A stretch of 64,000 bases of DNA from contig CACBLI010000001.1 in NCBI GenBank assembly GCA_902540235.1, positions 62,001-126,000 on the forward strand, written 5' to 3'. Shown piece after piece: positions 29,988-39,106 of the stretch. The position numbers and the translations under genes are program-made. Position 1 is the first letter of the stretch. Each line of letters begins with the position of its first letter. The notes under the pieces are model-generated. The model worked only from the letters and a program-made list of their open reading frames with translations. It was not told the DNA's origin and ran no database searches. The stretch comes from an uncultured Pelagibacteraceae bacterium (lineage in GTDB: Bacteria > Pseudomonadota > Alphaproteobacteria > Pelagibacterales > Pelagibacteraceae).

Positions 29988-30893
29988 ATGGATCTTCCGG
30001 TTGTCAATCATGAAGATTATTTTGCTAAGATAGGTGATGATCATAAATTTCCAATTAATAAGTTTGGTGAACTAGCAAATTATTTGATTAAAAATAAAAT
30101 AGTTAAAAAATTTCATAAACCTTATCCATGTTCTGATGAAACCTTAAAAAGAGCTCATTCAGAAAAATATATTAAAGATATAAAGAATAAAACGTTAGAT
30201 GAGAATGGTGTAAAAAAAATAGGCTTTCCACTAGTTGATAGCGTTGTTCAAAGATCTCTAGTTGCAACAGGTGGAACGGTTTTAGCCGCAAAACTTGCGA
30301 TCAGTAATCGTTTAGCTTGTAATACTGCTGGCGGCAGCCATCATGCTACTTTTGATAGTGGTGCTGGATATTGTGTTTTTAATGATGTTGCCGTTGCGGC
30401 TCAATACTTACTAGATAGAAGTTTAGCAAAAAAAATATTAATTGTAGATCTAGATGTTCATCAAGGAAATGGGAATTCGGATATATTTATAAATAATAAA
30501 AGCGTATTCACATTTAGCATGCATTCAAAATCTAATTATCCTGCAAAAAAATCTATCAGTGATCTTGATGTTGAACTTGAGGATAATATTGAGGACTTAG
30601 AATACTTAAATTCGCTTAAAAGTTGTTTGGGTCAGCTTAATAAAGAAAAATTTGATTTTGTCTTTTATATTGCTGGAGTTGATGTTCACTTTAATGATCG
30701 TTTAGGTAAATTAAAAATTTCAGACAAAGGTATCAAAAGTAGAGATGAAATAGTTATAGAAAATTTTTTTTCAAAAAATATTCCATTGTGTGGTGTTTTA
30801 GGGGGTGGATATAACAAAGATTTTAACAAACTTGTTGAGTTACACTCTTATTTACATCAATCGTGTGCTGAATTAATATCAACAGATGGATAA
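29988..30893 (+). CDS. Histone-deacetylase-superfamily amidohydrolase
   Basis: A 301-residue zinc hydrolase of the HDAC/acetoin-utilisation/acetylpolyamine amidohydrolase superfamily. The catalytic His pair is at 118-119 (GGSHHATFDSGAGYC). Zinc ligands include Asp156 and His158 in VDLDVHQGNG, and a third Asp lies in AGVDVHF. GGGYNKD near the end corresponds to the family's GGY segment with the transition-state Tyr. It probably removes an acetyl or acyl group from a small amine or a protein lysine. Substrate cannot be told from sequence. Its end overlaps msrB by 8 bases. Confidence 0.88.
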   Translation: MDLPVVNHEDYFAKIGDDHKFPINKFGELANYLIKNKIVKKFHKPYPCSDETLKRAHSEKYIKDIKNKTLDENGVKKIGFPLVDSVVQRSLVATGGTVLAAKLAISNRLACNTAGGSHHATFDSGAGYCVFNDVAVAAQYLLDRSLAKKILIVDLDVHQGNGNSDIFINNKSVFTFSMHSKSNYPAKKSISDLDVELEDNIEDLEYLNSLKSCLGQLNKEKFDFVFYIAGVDVHFNDRLGKLKISDKGIKSRDEIVIENFFSKNIPLCGVLGGGYNKDFNKLVELHSYLHQSCAELISTDG

Positions 30894-31260
30894 AAAAAAC
30901 CCAAACCTTTCTTCGGTGCAAAAATTAGTTATGTTTGAAGATGGCACAGAGCCTCCAGGTTCTAGTGAATTAAATAATGAGAAACGTAAAGGCAGTTATC
31001 ACTGTGCTAATTGTGGAGTAAAATTGTTTAACTCTCAAACAAAGTATGAAAGTGGATCGGGTTGGCCATCTTTTTACCAATCACTACCAGATGTTTTTGA
31101 AACAAAAACAGATCATTTAATAGGTTATGCTAGAACAGAATATCATTGTAAGAATTGTAACGCCCATCATGGACACATTTTTGAAGATGGACCAAAGCCA
31201 ACTGGTAAAAGATATTGTAATAATGGAGTTTGTTTAGTTTTTAAAGAGTCAAATGAGTAA
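30886..31260 (+). CDS. msrB: Peptide methionine (R)-S-oxide reductase MsrB
   Basis: A 124-residue enzyme repairing methionine-R-sulfoxide. Structural zinc cysteines are Cys40, Cys43, Cys88 and Cys91 (HCANCG and HCKNCNAHHGHIF). The catalytic cysteine is Cys111 in KRYCNNG. SGSGWPSFY and GYARTEYHC are strongly conserved family segments. The catalytic motif RYCNNG differs from the usual RYCxNS or RYCINS, but Cys and Asn are kept. There is no signal peptide, so it is cytoplasmic. It overlaps both neighbours. Confidence 0.95.
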   Translation: MDKKNPNLSSVQKLVMFEDGTEPPGSSELNNEKRKGSYHCANCGVKLFNSQTKYESGSGWPSFYQSLPDVFETKTDHLIGYARTEYHCKNCNAHHGHIFEDGPKPTGKRYCNNGVCLVFKESNE

Positions 31261-31597
31261 GATAAAGATAGTTTTTTATTTAGTCGTAGTCTTTATTGTA
31301 TACAAAGGTTTCGTTGCAATCAAAAATTTTGAAATTGGTGTTGATAAAAGAGTAGCACAAATAGAGGAACTAGCAGAAATTGAAAAAGAAGGTGAGGTAA
31401 TTGGGCTGATGATGTATTTAGGTGATCCACCAGAATTGAAAGAACATTTATTTACTGAAAGTAGATCTAAATGTTTAGAGCTTAAACAAATAGCTGAAGA
31501 AACTTCTTATGCATATTATGAATGCGCACTAGTCAACGCTGTTCTTAAAGGTGGAAAAATTGTCAGCATTATTGAGGAAATTGAGGTTATCAATTGA
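31253..31597 (+). CDS. Hypothetical single-span membrane protein
   Basis: A 114-residue protein of unknown family. Residues 4-20 form one hydrophobic helix or uncleaved signal (IKIVFYLVVVFIVYKGF), leaving a mostly periplasmic acidic domain with two cysteines about 18 residues apart (SKCLELK and YECAL), possibly disulfide-bonded. It overlaps msrB by 8 bases and the next gene by 4 bases, so it belongs to the same transcription unit. Confidence 0.7.
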   Translation: MSKIKIVFYLVVVFIVYKGFVAIKNFEIGVDKRVAQIEELAEIEKEGEVIGLMMYLGDPPELKEHLFTESRSKCLELKQIAEETSYAYYECALVNAVLKGGKIVSIIEEIEVIN

Positions 31598-31935
31598 TTA
31601 TAAAATATATTTCTTTTTTAACAGGAATAGTTTGGTCTTATTCAATTATCAAAACACAATCTGTATTTGATAAAAAAGCTGGGTTAATCTTTAAATTATT
31701 TATATCAAAAGTTTCTTGGCTTACATTAATTGCCGCTTGTTATTTTGGTTATAAGAATTTTTCAATCGGGCCTACAGTAATTGGGATAGTTTCTGGAGTA
31801 TTACTGGTTCACATAGGTTTTTATTTTTTAAGGAAATTTCTAATTTCAAAGTTTAGTGAAAAAAATCTCCTAATATTTAAAACCTTTCTTGAGTATTCTT
31901 TAATTGCCTGGGTGGTTTATTATATCTTTTTTTAA
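31594..31935 (+). CDS. Hypothetical polytopic membrane protein
   Basis: A 113-residue protein with about three to four hydrophobic segments (residues 2-15, 30-47, 54-76 and 92-112) and few charged residues. The start codon is TTG at 31594, overlapping the stop of the preceding gene. No family recognised. It ends the forward-strand run and is directly convergent, base to base, with the propeller-barrel gene on the other strand. Confidence 0.6.
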   Translation: MIIKYISFLTGIVWSYSIIKTQSVFDKKAGLIFKLFISKVSWLTLIAACYFGYKNFSIGPTVIGIVSGVLLVHIGFYFLRKFLISKFSEKNLLIFKTFLEYSLIAWVVYYIFF

Positions 31936-34125
31936 TTAAAACTTACGCCTTAAATTTAATGATGCCTCTTCGTAATCGTCAGGTCTCATTAAATGATTTG
32001 TTAATTTTAAATCAATTAGGAAATCATTTATGTTTTTACTAAAAATATAATTTGCCTCAGTATTATCAATTCCTTCTAATTGGATTGCAAAATTTGTATT
32101 TTTGTTTGGTAAATATCCAAGAGCAATATGTAAATTATCGGTATGTCCGTAATCAATTGCTTGGTCTCTTTCATAAATTATAAAAATACTATAATTTTCA
32201 GGAAATACGATATCGATACCTAATTCACCGGTAATGTTATGTAAAGCTCCCACGTGTAATGTATCGGTTAAAGTTCCTGAATCTCCTTTATATTTATATT
32301 TAAAATCAGATGATCGATCTATATCAGCTCGGTATTCGATTTTTCCATGGCGTTTTATTGTATACTTATCATTTGATATATCTTCGACCATCGCAAGAGC
32401 TGCTCTGAGATTTTTAGTTCTGACATGTTGTTTCTCAACAATAATTCCACCAACACCAACTTCCTCATAGTCATCAAGTAAAGTGTGACCTATATCAAAT
32501 CGTCCAGATGGAATGAATATCAAATTATCTTTTTTAATTTCGTCTTTAATTTTTATTGATCCAAATATTTGTTTACCTCTTCGATTAGCTGTTAATTCAT
32601 TACCATCTAATACCGTCAGTATATCAGAGTGAATTTTGCCAATACCAAATATTTTATCAACAAATTTTTCATCATCCTTCATGGGAGATGTACTGTAATA
32701 CGTAAGGTTATAAGTATCGGCATCTACGTTACTACCCATATTGCCAACATCAACATTATTTCTTCCAACACTAAACGCTAAACCTCTTAAAGTTTTATCA
32801 TCTATAAATCTATCCGCTCCAACTGTTATTCTTTTAGTATTAATTTCTTTAGTAGATGAAATACGGGTATCTCCCACTCTGCCAATAGCAACACTTCCTT
32901 CGCTCCAATAAAATACATCTCTTTTCTCATCTTTATTTTTTTTTTTCTTTTTCACAGCAGAAGTTCGGACAACCTCAGTTAAAGAGGCTAATCTTTGATT
33001 ATTAAAATTAAAGTCTATATTTAGATTAGTTAAATTTTGTTTATCTTTATTTCTTCTAATCCACTTCAATCTATTTAACGCGGTATCGGTTGATTGATCA
33101 ATCGTTCTTTTTGCAATTTCTATTTGAGCCATTGCTATTCCTGTTCTGTCTTTATTTTCTGCTATTGGAGAACACTTGCCAGCAAAAAGATTGAACGGAC
33201 AAGGCAAGTGATATTCTATAATCATTGAAGGAACAGCTCCACCATCCTGAGCAAGATTTGCAACATACATTTTTAACCCAGAGGGACTAAAGTCTATACC
33301 TTGGGGGTCAGCAAGGAATCCACTATCTTCAAATTGTTTTGCATTTACACCACCATCTAAAGTTGCTGTCGAAATATTAAAACCCTCAGATAAAGTATAT
33401 TGATTAATCTGATTCCTCTGTGAACCTACCATAAACAATCTCGTACCATTTTGATTGAACGCTATACCCCTGCTTTGCCCTTCAGCGTCTTGAGTTGCTA
33501 ATTCAACAGATCTGATAAAATTAGCTCCACCCGAAAGATCAAAACTTTTGTTTAATGAATATTGATGCAAGTGCTCGATGTCTGGGCCTTTCTCGTTAAC
33601 AAACATCATTGTACCATCAGGACTAAATGTTAGACCAAATAATGAACCAGCGGCTACTTGTGTTGAAACATCAATAAAATTTCCATTATACGTTACTGAT
33701 GCTGATGATATATCGAAATTTGTAGAGAGAGAATATTCAAATACTTTTCTATTTGCTCTTCCACCAATAAACATTTTTGATCCATCATTATTAAACTGGA
33801 CGTTCATTGCATTACCGTCTTGACTAGCGACTGAAAATTCATTGACAAAAACAGCTGTCGATATGTTGTATGGTGTTGATAGAGTATATGAAAATACTTT
33901 ATTTGTATCGTTATTAATAATAAACATTTTTGTTCCATCATTATTAAATGAAATATCTCTAGCATGAGTTGTTTGAGCTGAAACATCAAATGATCGTATT
34001 GCATAATTGGAGGTATCAAGATTGCCACCGGGTCCTATAAAATTAGCATAAGCGTTTTGAACAAAAATGTTAGATATTGGGAACAATAAAAAAAATATAA
34101 TAAGAATTCTTTTGAGTATAGACAT
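31936..34125 (-). CDS. Secreted beta-propeller / outer-membrane barrel protein (autotransporter-like), copy 1
   Basis: A 729-residue envelope protein. A signal peptide of about 27 residues ends in QNAYA. Residues 40-305 hold repeated blades with the pattern NNDGTKMFI...YTLSTPYNIST, consistent with a beta-propeller. A short CPFNLFAGKC link leads to a helical/basic segment (about 315-390; LNRLKWIRRNKD), then a barrel-like domain from about residue 400 (FYWSEGSVAIGRVGD) to the end. It terminates in LRRKF, with the aromatic C-terminal residue expected for BAM-inserted barrels. Likely a surface-exposed binding or adhesive protein; ligand unknown. Paralogous to the adjacent upstream gene. Confidence 0.75.
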   Translation of the reverse strand: MSILKRILIIFFLLFPISNIFVQNAYANFIGPGGNLDTSNYAIRSFDVSAQTTHARDISFNNDGTKMFIINNDTNKVFSYTLSTPYNISTAVFVNEFSVASQDGNAMNVQFNNDGSKMFIGGRANRKVFEYSLSTNFDISSASVTYNGNFIDVSTQVAAGSLFGLTFSPDGTMMFVNEKGPDIEHLHQYSLNKSFDLSGGANFIRSVELATQDAEGQSRGIAFNQNGTRLFMVGSQRNQINQYTLSEGFNISTATLDGGVNAKQFEDSGFLADPQGIDFSPSGLKMYVANLAQDGGAVPSMIIEYHLPCPFNLFAGKCSPIAENKDRTGIAMAQIEIAKRTIDQSTDTALNRLKWIRRNKDKQNLTNLNIDFNFNNQRLASLTEVVRTSAVKKKKKNKDEKRDVFYWSEGSVAIGRVGDTRISSTKEINTKRITVGADRFIDDKTLRGLAFSVGRNNVDVGNMGSNVDADTYNLTYYSTSPMKDDEKFVDKIFGIGKIHSDILTVLDGNELTANRRGKQIFGSIKIKDEIKKDNLIFIPSGRFDIGHTLLDDYEEVGVGGIIVEKQHVRTKNLRAALAMVEDISNDKYTIKRHGKIEYRADIDRSSDFKYKYKGDSGTLTDTLHVGALHNITGELGIDIVFPENYSIFIIYERDQAIDYGHTDNLHIALGYLPNKNTNFAIQLEGIDNTEANYIFSKNINDFLIDLKLTNHLMRPDDYEEASLNLRRKF
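32978..33066 (-). repeat. Near-identical 89-bp segment, copy A (within propeller-barrel gene 1)
   Basis: This segment matches 35250-35338 at 86 of 89 positions by direct reading. It encodes the RRNKD...LTNLNIDFNFNN region that links the propeller to the barrel. Synonymous sites are conserved, unlike the diverged flanks. Confidence 0.85.
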
Positions 34126-34204
34126 TATAATATAGTAGACGTTAAATTTTAATCACTTTGGAATATAACTAAAATTGTTGATAATTAAAAACTTTAATTT
34201 TTTA

Positions 34205-36532
34205 CTAGAATTTACGTCTTAAATTAAAGGAAGCTTCCTCGTATTCCTCTGGTCTCATTAAATGGCTTGTTAATTTAAAGTCTATAAGAAAATCATTAAT
34301 ATTCTTGCTAATGACATAATTTGTTTTGGTGTCATCAGTGCCATCTAGAAAGATAGAATAATTTGTTTTCTTGTTTGGTAAATAGCCAATAGCAATATGT
34401 AAGTTATCTGTATGACCAACGCCTAATGCTTGATTACGTTCATATATTAGAAAAATACTAAAATTTTCTGGTAAAATTATATCAACTCCTATCTCACCAT
34501 TTAAGTTGTGTAGTGCTCCCGAATATAATTTGTCATTAAATTTTGTGCCGCCATCGCTAACATAATTGTATTTAAAATCAGATGAACGCTCGATATCTGC
34601 AACATACTCTATTTTACCATGTCTTTTAAAAGTGTATTGATTATTAGATAAATTTTCAACTGCCGCTAATCCTGCTCTAATTTTTCTTGTTCTAATGTGT
34701 TGTTTATCAACAGCAATTGCTCCTTGACCAGTCTCTTCATAACTTCCTAACATGGTATGACCAATGTCAAATCTTCCAGATGGGATAAAAGTAAAATTAT
34801 TTTTTTCAATTTCATCTTTAATTCTAATGGTTCCATACAATTGATGACCCGACCTATCTGCAGTTATTTTTTTACCATCAAGAACAGTCAATAAGTCTGA
34901 ATTTAATTTACCAAAACCAAAAATTTTATCTAAAAATTTGGTATCGTCTTTTATAGGTGTGGTGTCATAATATGTAATATTGTAGGTATCAGTATCTAGA
35001 TTGCTACCCTTGGTACCAACATCAACATTATTTCTTCCAACACTAAATGCAAAACCTCTTAATGCTTTATTGCTAACAAATTTATCAGCTCCTAACGTAA
35101 TTCTATTTGAATCGATTTTTTTAGTTGAAGAAATACTGGTATCGCCAACTCTGCCTATTGCGATACTGCCCTCACTCCAATAAAACACATCGTGATCTTT
35201 TTTATTTCTTGCAGTCTTCTTATTGTTAGCTGATGTTTTAATAACTTCGGTTAAAGAGGCTAATCTTTGATTATTAAAATTAAAGTCTATATTTAAATTA
35301 GTTAAATTTTCTCTATCTTTATTTCTTCTAATCCACTTTAAACGGTTGAGTGCAGAGTTTGTTGACTGATCAATATTTCTTTTTGCAATTTCTATCTGAG
35401 CTATTGCTAATCCAGCTCTATCTTTATTTTCAGTGATTGAAGGACATCTACCAGCTATAATATTAAAAGGACAAACCAAATCATATTCTAAAACTTGATC
35501 TAATCCAGCATTAGGATTACCACTTCTATCTTTTGTAAGATACATTTTTAGTCCACTTGAATTAAACGCGATACCTCTTGGCTGCGAGTTATTGTATGAT
35601 GCGTTGCTTAAATCATAACTTCCGTCAATAACAAATGATGATGTATCATATGCATTAGTTAAAGAAATTTGAGTAATTCTCTTTGTTGCTCCAGGAGCAT
35701 GACTAGTGACAAATAATCTTTTTCCATTAGCACTAAATCTCATTGAGGCTGGGCCATGTACACCAGTAGATGTATCTTCACTTAATATAATTCCCGCATC
35801 AAGGACCAATGATATTGATGATGATGATAAGTCAAATGGAGTTGAAAGATTAAATTCGTATATTCTTCCTCCTACACCATCACTTGCGGTATTATCCATA
35901 AAAAGTAAAAACAATTTACTTCCATCTTCATTTATCTCTATACCTTCTAATCTATTTTTAGCCGGTTCAGTTGTTCTGCCTGCATTACTTCCAAGTAAAA
36001 AGGCGTCACTATCTATGTCCGTAGTTGTGGAACTTCTTTGACAAGATGATATATCGTAAGGAGAAGTTAAACTAAGTACATATGCATGGTCATCGTCTGC
36101 ATCAGCTTTTGCATTTCTAGTAACCGCTAACATTTTCATTCCGTCATTAGATATTTCTAGGTCGTATAATCTGTGATTAGTTAATTGTCCAACATCTCGA
36201 TCAAATGTACATCTTTGACCGTCACCTGCATAAGTCGATGTTGAGATATCATAAGGAATAGACAAATTGTATGTATTAATAATTAAAGGATCTATTTCTC
36301 CAGTACCGTCAAAATTTTGTGAAAAACTGACAAACATTTTTGTTCCATCAGGATTAAATTCAATACCAGCTGCTATTCCCCAATCTGCATCATCTGAACC
36401 AGTTCCTCCTTTATCGGTCTCACCTACTTCGTTTACAGTTACCCTTTGGTTGAAAGTCACCATTTCTGCAAATGAAATAGACATAGGAATTAGCAGAAAA
36501 AAAATAAGTGTTATTTTTTTAACTAAATACAT
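34205..36532 (-). CDS. Secreted beta-propeller / outer-membrane barrel protein (autotransporter-like), copy 2
   Basis: A 775-residue paralogue of the gene at 31936-34125. A signal peptide (ending near SFAEM) is followed by a propeller with blades such as FNPDGTKMFVSF, INEDGSKLFLLF and FNSSGLKMYL, up to about residue 350. A CPFNIIAGRCPS link, the conserved LNRLKWIRRNKD helical segment, and a barrel from about residue 447 ending in LRRKF complete it. Propellers of the two copies differ in length and sequence; linker and barrel are much closer. The 79-base gap and same orientation fit tandem duplication. Divergent from pilT across 150 bases. Confidence 0.75.
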   Translation of the reverse strand: MYLVKKITLIFFLLIPMSISFAEMVTFNQRVTVNEVGETDKGGTGSDDADWGIAAGIEFNPDGTKMFVSFSQNFDGTGEIDPLIINTYNLSIPYDISTSTYAGDGQRCTFDRDVGQLTNHRLYDLEISNDGMKMLAVTRNAKADADDDHAYVLSLTSPYDISSCQRSSTTTDIDSDAFLLGSNAGRTTEPAKNRLEGIEINEDGSKLFLLFMDNTASDGVGGRIYEFNLSTPFDLSSSSISLVLDAGIILSEDTSTGVHGPASMRFSANGKRLFVTSHAPGATKRITQISLTNAYDTSSFVIDGSYDLSNASYNNSQPRGIAFNSSGLKMYLTKDRSGNPNAGLDQVLEYDLVCPFNIIAGRCPSITENKDRAGLAIAQIEIAKRNIDQSTNSALNRLKWIRRNKDRENLTNLNIDFNFNNQRLASLTEVIKTSANNKKTARNKKDHDVFYWSEGSIAIGRVGDTSISSTKKIDSNRITLGADKFVSNKALRGFAFSVGRNNVDVGTKGSNLDTDTYNITYYDTTPIKDDTKFLDKIFGFGKLNSDLLTVLDGKKITADRSGHQLYGTIRIKDEIEKNNFTFIPSGRFDIGHTMLGSYEETGQGAIAVDKQHIRTRKIRAGLAAVENLSNNQYTFKRHGKIEYVADIERSSDFKYNYVSDGGTKFNDKLYSGALHNLNGEIGVDIILPENFSIFLIYERNQALGVGHTDNLHIAIGYLPNKKTNYSIFLDGTDDTKTNYVISKNINDFLIDFKLTSHLMRPEEYEEASFNLRRKF
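35250..35338 (-). repeat. Near-identical 89-bp segment, copy B (within propeller-barrel gene 2)
   Basis: Counterpart of 32978-33066, with 3 mismatches in 89. It is the longest near-identical DNA block noticed between the two paralogues and is a candidate gene-conversion tract. Confidence 0.85.
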
Positions 36533-36682
36533 GAGCTTATTTAAATTATTATTGGATTATTCACCATATCAAAAATGCAAAACAACGTCTAAAAATAAGG
36601 ATTTAGACCATATTGGGCATTTTATGGACTAGGATATCTATTAAAAAATATGATATCAATTAAACTATATTTATAAATTTTT

Positions 36683-37696
36683 ATGTTTGAAAAATTAGAA
36701 GAATTAGCAAAGAATAATAAAAAAATTTCAGATTTTCATATTCGAAGCGGCTCTCCATTAGCTTATAGACAAACTGGTGAAATTATTATGGTTAAGGAGG
36801 TATTGGTAAAACCTCAAGATCTAATAGATTTAATGACAACAAATTGTAATGAGGTTGAGACGAAAAAATTTCAGAATACTCATGAGCTAGACTCTTCAGT
36901 CACAATTAGTGGATTAAGGTTTAGAGCAAATTTTTATAAAACTTTAAATGGTCCAGCTGCAGTCTTGAGAAGAGTTGAAAGCAAAATACCAGAGATGGGA
37001 CAGTTTGATCTTCCAGATGCTTTATATGATATTATTGATATGCACAAAGGTTTAGTGCTGGTAACGGGGCCAACGGGTTCAGGAAAATCTACAACACTTG
37101 CAGCAATTGTTAATGAAATTAATAGAACAAGAACTGCAAATATTATCACTGTTGAAGATCCAGTAGAATTTATTCACACTGATGCTAAAAGTATAGTTTC
37201 ACATAGAGAAGTTGGTAAACAAACACAAACTTTTGCAACTGCACTTAAAGCTGCACTTAGAGAAGATCCTGATGTAATTTTAGTTGGTGAGATGAGAGAT
37301 TTAGAAACAGTTTCACTTGCATTAACTGCAGCAGAAACAGGTCATTTAGTTTTTGGAACTTTGCATACAAGTGGAGCGCCTAATACTATAAATAGAATTA
37401 TTGACGTGTTTCCACCTGAGCAACAAGCTCAAATTCGTGCTCAATTATCAACATCTTTAAAGATGGTGGTAACTCAAAGATTATTAAAAACAAAAGATGG
37501 CCAAGGTCGTGTCGGTGCTTTTGAAATAATGAAATGTACTGCTCCTATTCAAAACTTAATTAGAGAAGCAAAAATACATCAAATACCAAGTATCATGCAG
37601 ACCGCAGTTAAAGATGGTATGGTTACTATGTCTAAATCTTTAGAGAACCTTGTTGCAGCTGGAAAGATTGATGCAAATGCAGGTAAAGAAAGTTAA
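36683..37696 (+). CDS. pilT: Type IV pilus retraction ATPase PilT
   Basis: A 337-residue hexameric ATPase that powers pilus disassembly. Walker A is GPTGSGKSTT, Walker B is ILVGEMRD, the His box is TGHLVFGTLHTSGA, and an Asp box (ITVEDPVEF) is present. A PilT-type AIRNLIRE-like motif (APIQNLIREAKIHQIPSIMQT region) near residue 290 supports retraction ATPase rather than PilB. PilU remains an alternative. It heads the minor-pilin operon; its last 26 bases overlap the next gene. Confidence 0.93.
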   Translation: MFEKLEELAKNNKKISDFHIRSGSPLAYRQTGEIIMVKEVLVKPQDLIDLMTTNCNEVETKKFQNTHELDSSVTISGLRFRANFYKTLNGPAAVLRRVESKIPEMGQFDLPDALYDIIDMHKGLVLVTGPTGSGKSTTLAAIVNEINRTRTANIITVEDPVEFIHTDAKSIVSHREVGKQTQTFATALKAALREDPDVILVGEMRDLETVSLALTAAETGHLVFGTLHTSGAPNTINRIIDVFPPEQQAQIRAQLSTSLKMVVTQRLLKTKDGQGRVGAFEIMKCTAPIQNLIREAKIHQIPSIMQTAVKDGMVTMSKSLENLVAAGKIDANAGKES

Positions 37697-38423
37697 AGGA
37701 TTTTCACTTTTAGAATTAATTGTCGTCATCGCTATTATAGGTGCAATGTCAGCTATTGGTTTTAAACCATTTTTGAAATGGCAAGCGGAAAGAGACGTTA
37801 GATCCCAAGCTACGAAAGTTGCTTCCATGATGAGAAGTATTTTTTCACAAGTCCAAAGAGGACAATATAGCTTTGTACAAGTCGATATTTATAGAGATGG
37901 AAATGAAATAGTTTTAGAAACTAATGGCTTGAAATTAACTAGATTTACTGACTTGGTTAGAGATAAATGGGATGGTACAACAAAAAAAAATTTTCATGAG
38001 TTTACTACAAGATGTACTATGGATATAAATTGGGATGATGAGGGTGCAACTAGTGATGAATTATCTGTTCAACAAATTAGAATCGATGAGACAAAAGTTT
38101 TAATGGCCATAGCAAACAATGATAGTGATGAAAATAATCGAATACCAGATGCTGGTGGTAGTATATGCTTTTCGAAAGATGGTACATACTACAGTGTAAG
38201 TGACCAGTTTTATGAGGTTAGTTCTGCTGGATTTAAACTTTTTGAAAACCTTTATATTTGTCAAAAAAAATTACCTGAAGATTCTACTGAAACAAGCCCA
38301 GGAACCTATTGTAAAAAGGAGGGTCTAGCTGATCCTATTCAAGTGAATTTTTTTCGTGTAAATTGGAGTAGATTTGGCAGTATTAATTTATACAAATGGG
38401 CTAATGATTGGGTAGCACAATGA
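37671..38423 (+). CDS. fimT: FimT/GspH-like minor prepilin
   Basis: A 250-residue pseudopilin. The prepilin leader MQMQVKKVKG is followed by the class III signal FSLLELIVVIAIIGAMSAIGF with Glu at +5, the PilD cleavage and methylation signal. The C-terminal domain has several cysteines (RCTMDI, SICFS, YICQK, YCKKE) that may form disulfides. The start is uncertain among ATG 37671, ATG 37677 and an upstream TTG; a short leader favours the ATGs. First gene of the minor-pilin set in a fimT-pilV-pilW-pilX-pilY1 order. Confidence 0.85.
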   Translation: MQMQVKKVKGFSLLELIVVIAIIGAMSAIGFKPFLKWQAERDVRSQATKVASMMRSIFSQVQRGQYSFVQVDIYRDGNEIVLETNGLKLTRFTDLVRDKWDGTTKKNFHEFTTRCTMDINWDDEGATSDELSVQQIRIDETKVLMAIANNDSDENNRIPDAGGSICFSKDGTYYSVSDQFYEVSSAGFKLFENLYICQKKLPEDSTETSPGTYCKKEGLADPIQVNFFRVNWSRFGSINLYKWANDWVAQ

Positions 38424-39106
38424 CAAATTTTACTAAAAAAAAATTACAAAAAGGTATAAGTTTAGTAGAGGCTTTAGTATCAACTGCAATTGTTGCGATA
38501 GGTTTTCTTGCAGTATTTCAATTAGTAAATTACTCTGTTAATTCAATTGATGTCTCTGCTGAGAGAACAAAAATTAATTATATTACCAGCATGGTGGCAG
38601 AGGATATGATTGGATCCCGAGATCAAACAGCAAACACTAATCCTGCCTCTAAGCAGTGTTCCATTAATGATTATGGTCAGACAGTGGCGTTAGATGGATC
38701 AGCTTGCCCCGAAAATGTTAGAAAGTTTGCAGAGTATATAAAAGAGAGTCCACTTGAATATGACACTTGCAGCGGCTTAGGAGGTCCAATTTTTGATAAA
38801 GCAGCTATGACCGATATTTATAAAAATAGTACAACTGAAGGTGCCCCAGAAAATAAAAAGAACAGATGGGAAGTTATTTTAGGAGAAGATCGTTATTTAA
38901 AATGTAGACAAGATCCAAGCGGTGATACAGACGGGGATACCAAAAGTGTAAGGGTTTATAAAATTTGTACTGGTGATGGCTGTATGCCTGGAAGTCCATC
39001 TACTGTTTTTGATGAAATTTACATAGGGAGAGTTGAGATTAATACTAACGGAGGCAATAAAAGACGATCACTATATTTTCAAGCAGACTATATTTTTAAA
39101 GAATAA
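38420..39106 (+). CDS. pilV: PilV-like minor prepilin
   Basis: A 228-residue minor pilin. The leader MTNFTKKKLQKG precedes ISLVEALVSTAIVAIGFLAVF, with Glu at +5, and the hydrophobic helix is typical of PilV/GspI. The globular domain carries about six cysteines, such as KQCSIND, SACPENV, DTCSGLG and YKICTGDGCMPG. The start is ATG 38420, overlapping the previous stop as ATGA. Named by order and leader type; pairwise identity to known PilV could not be tested. Confidence 0.82.
   Translation: MTNFTKKKLQKGISLVEALVSTAIVAIGFLAVFQLVNYSVNSIDVSAERTKINYITSMVAEDMIGSRDQTANTNPASKQCSINDYGQTVALDGSACPENVRKFAEYIKESPLEYDTCSGLGGPIFDKAAMTDIYKNSTTEGAPENKKNRWEVILGEDRYLKCRQDPSGDTDGDTKSVRVYKICTGDGCMPGSPSTVFDEIYIGRVEINTNGGNKRRSLYFQADYIFKE

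Noticed and set aside
30886-31260. Inactive MsrB because of the altered RYCNNG motif
   Set aside because: Catalytic Cys111 and the following Asn are retained, and all four zinc cysteines are present; a conservative variant is more likely than loss of function.
31936-36532. Composite transposon or IS pair made by the two repeated genes
   Set aside because: Similarity is between coding paralogues, with no transposase, terminal inverted repeats or target duplications seen.
36267-36632. 121-codon forward ORF near the pilT upstream region
   Set aside because: Mostly antisense to the signal peptide and first blades of the propeller-barrel gene; Ser/Pro-rich shadow translation with no recognisable feature.
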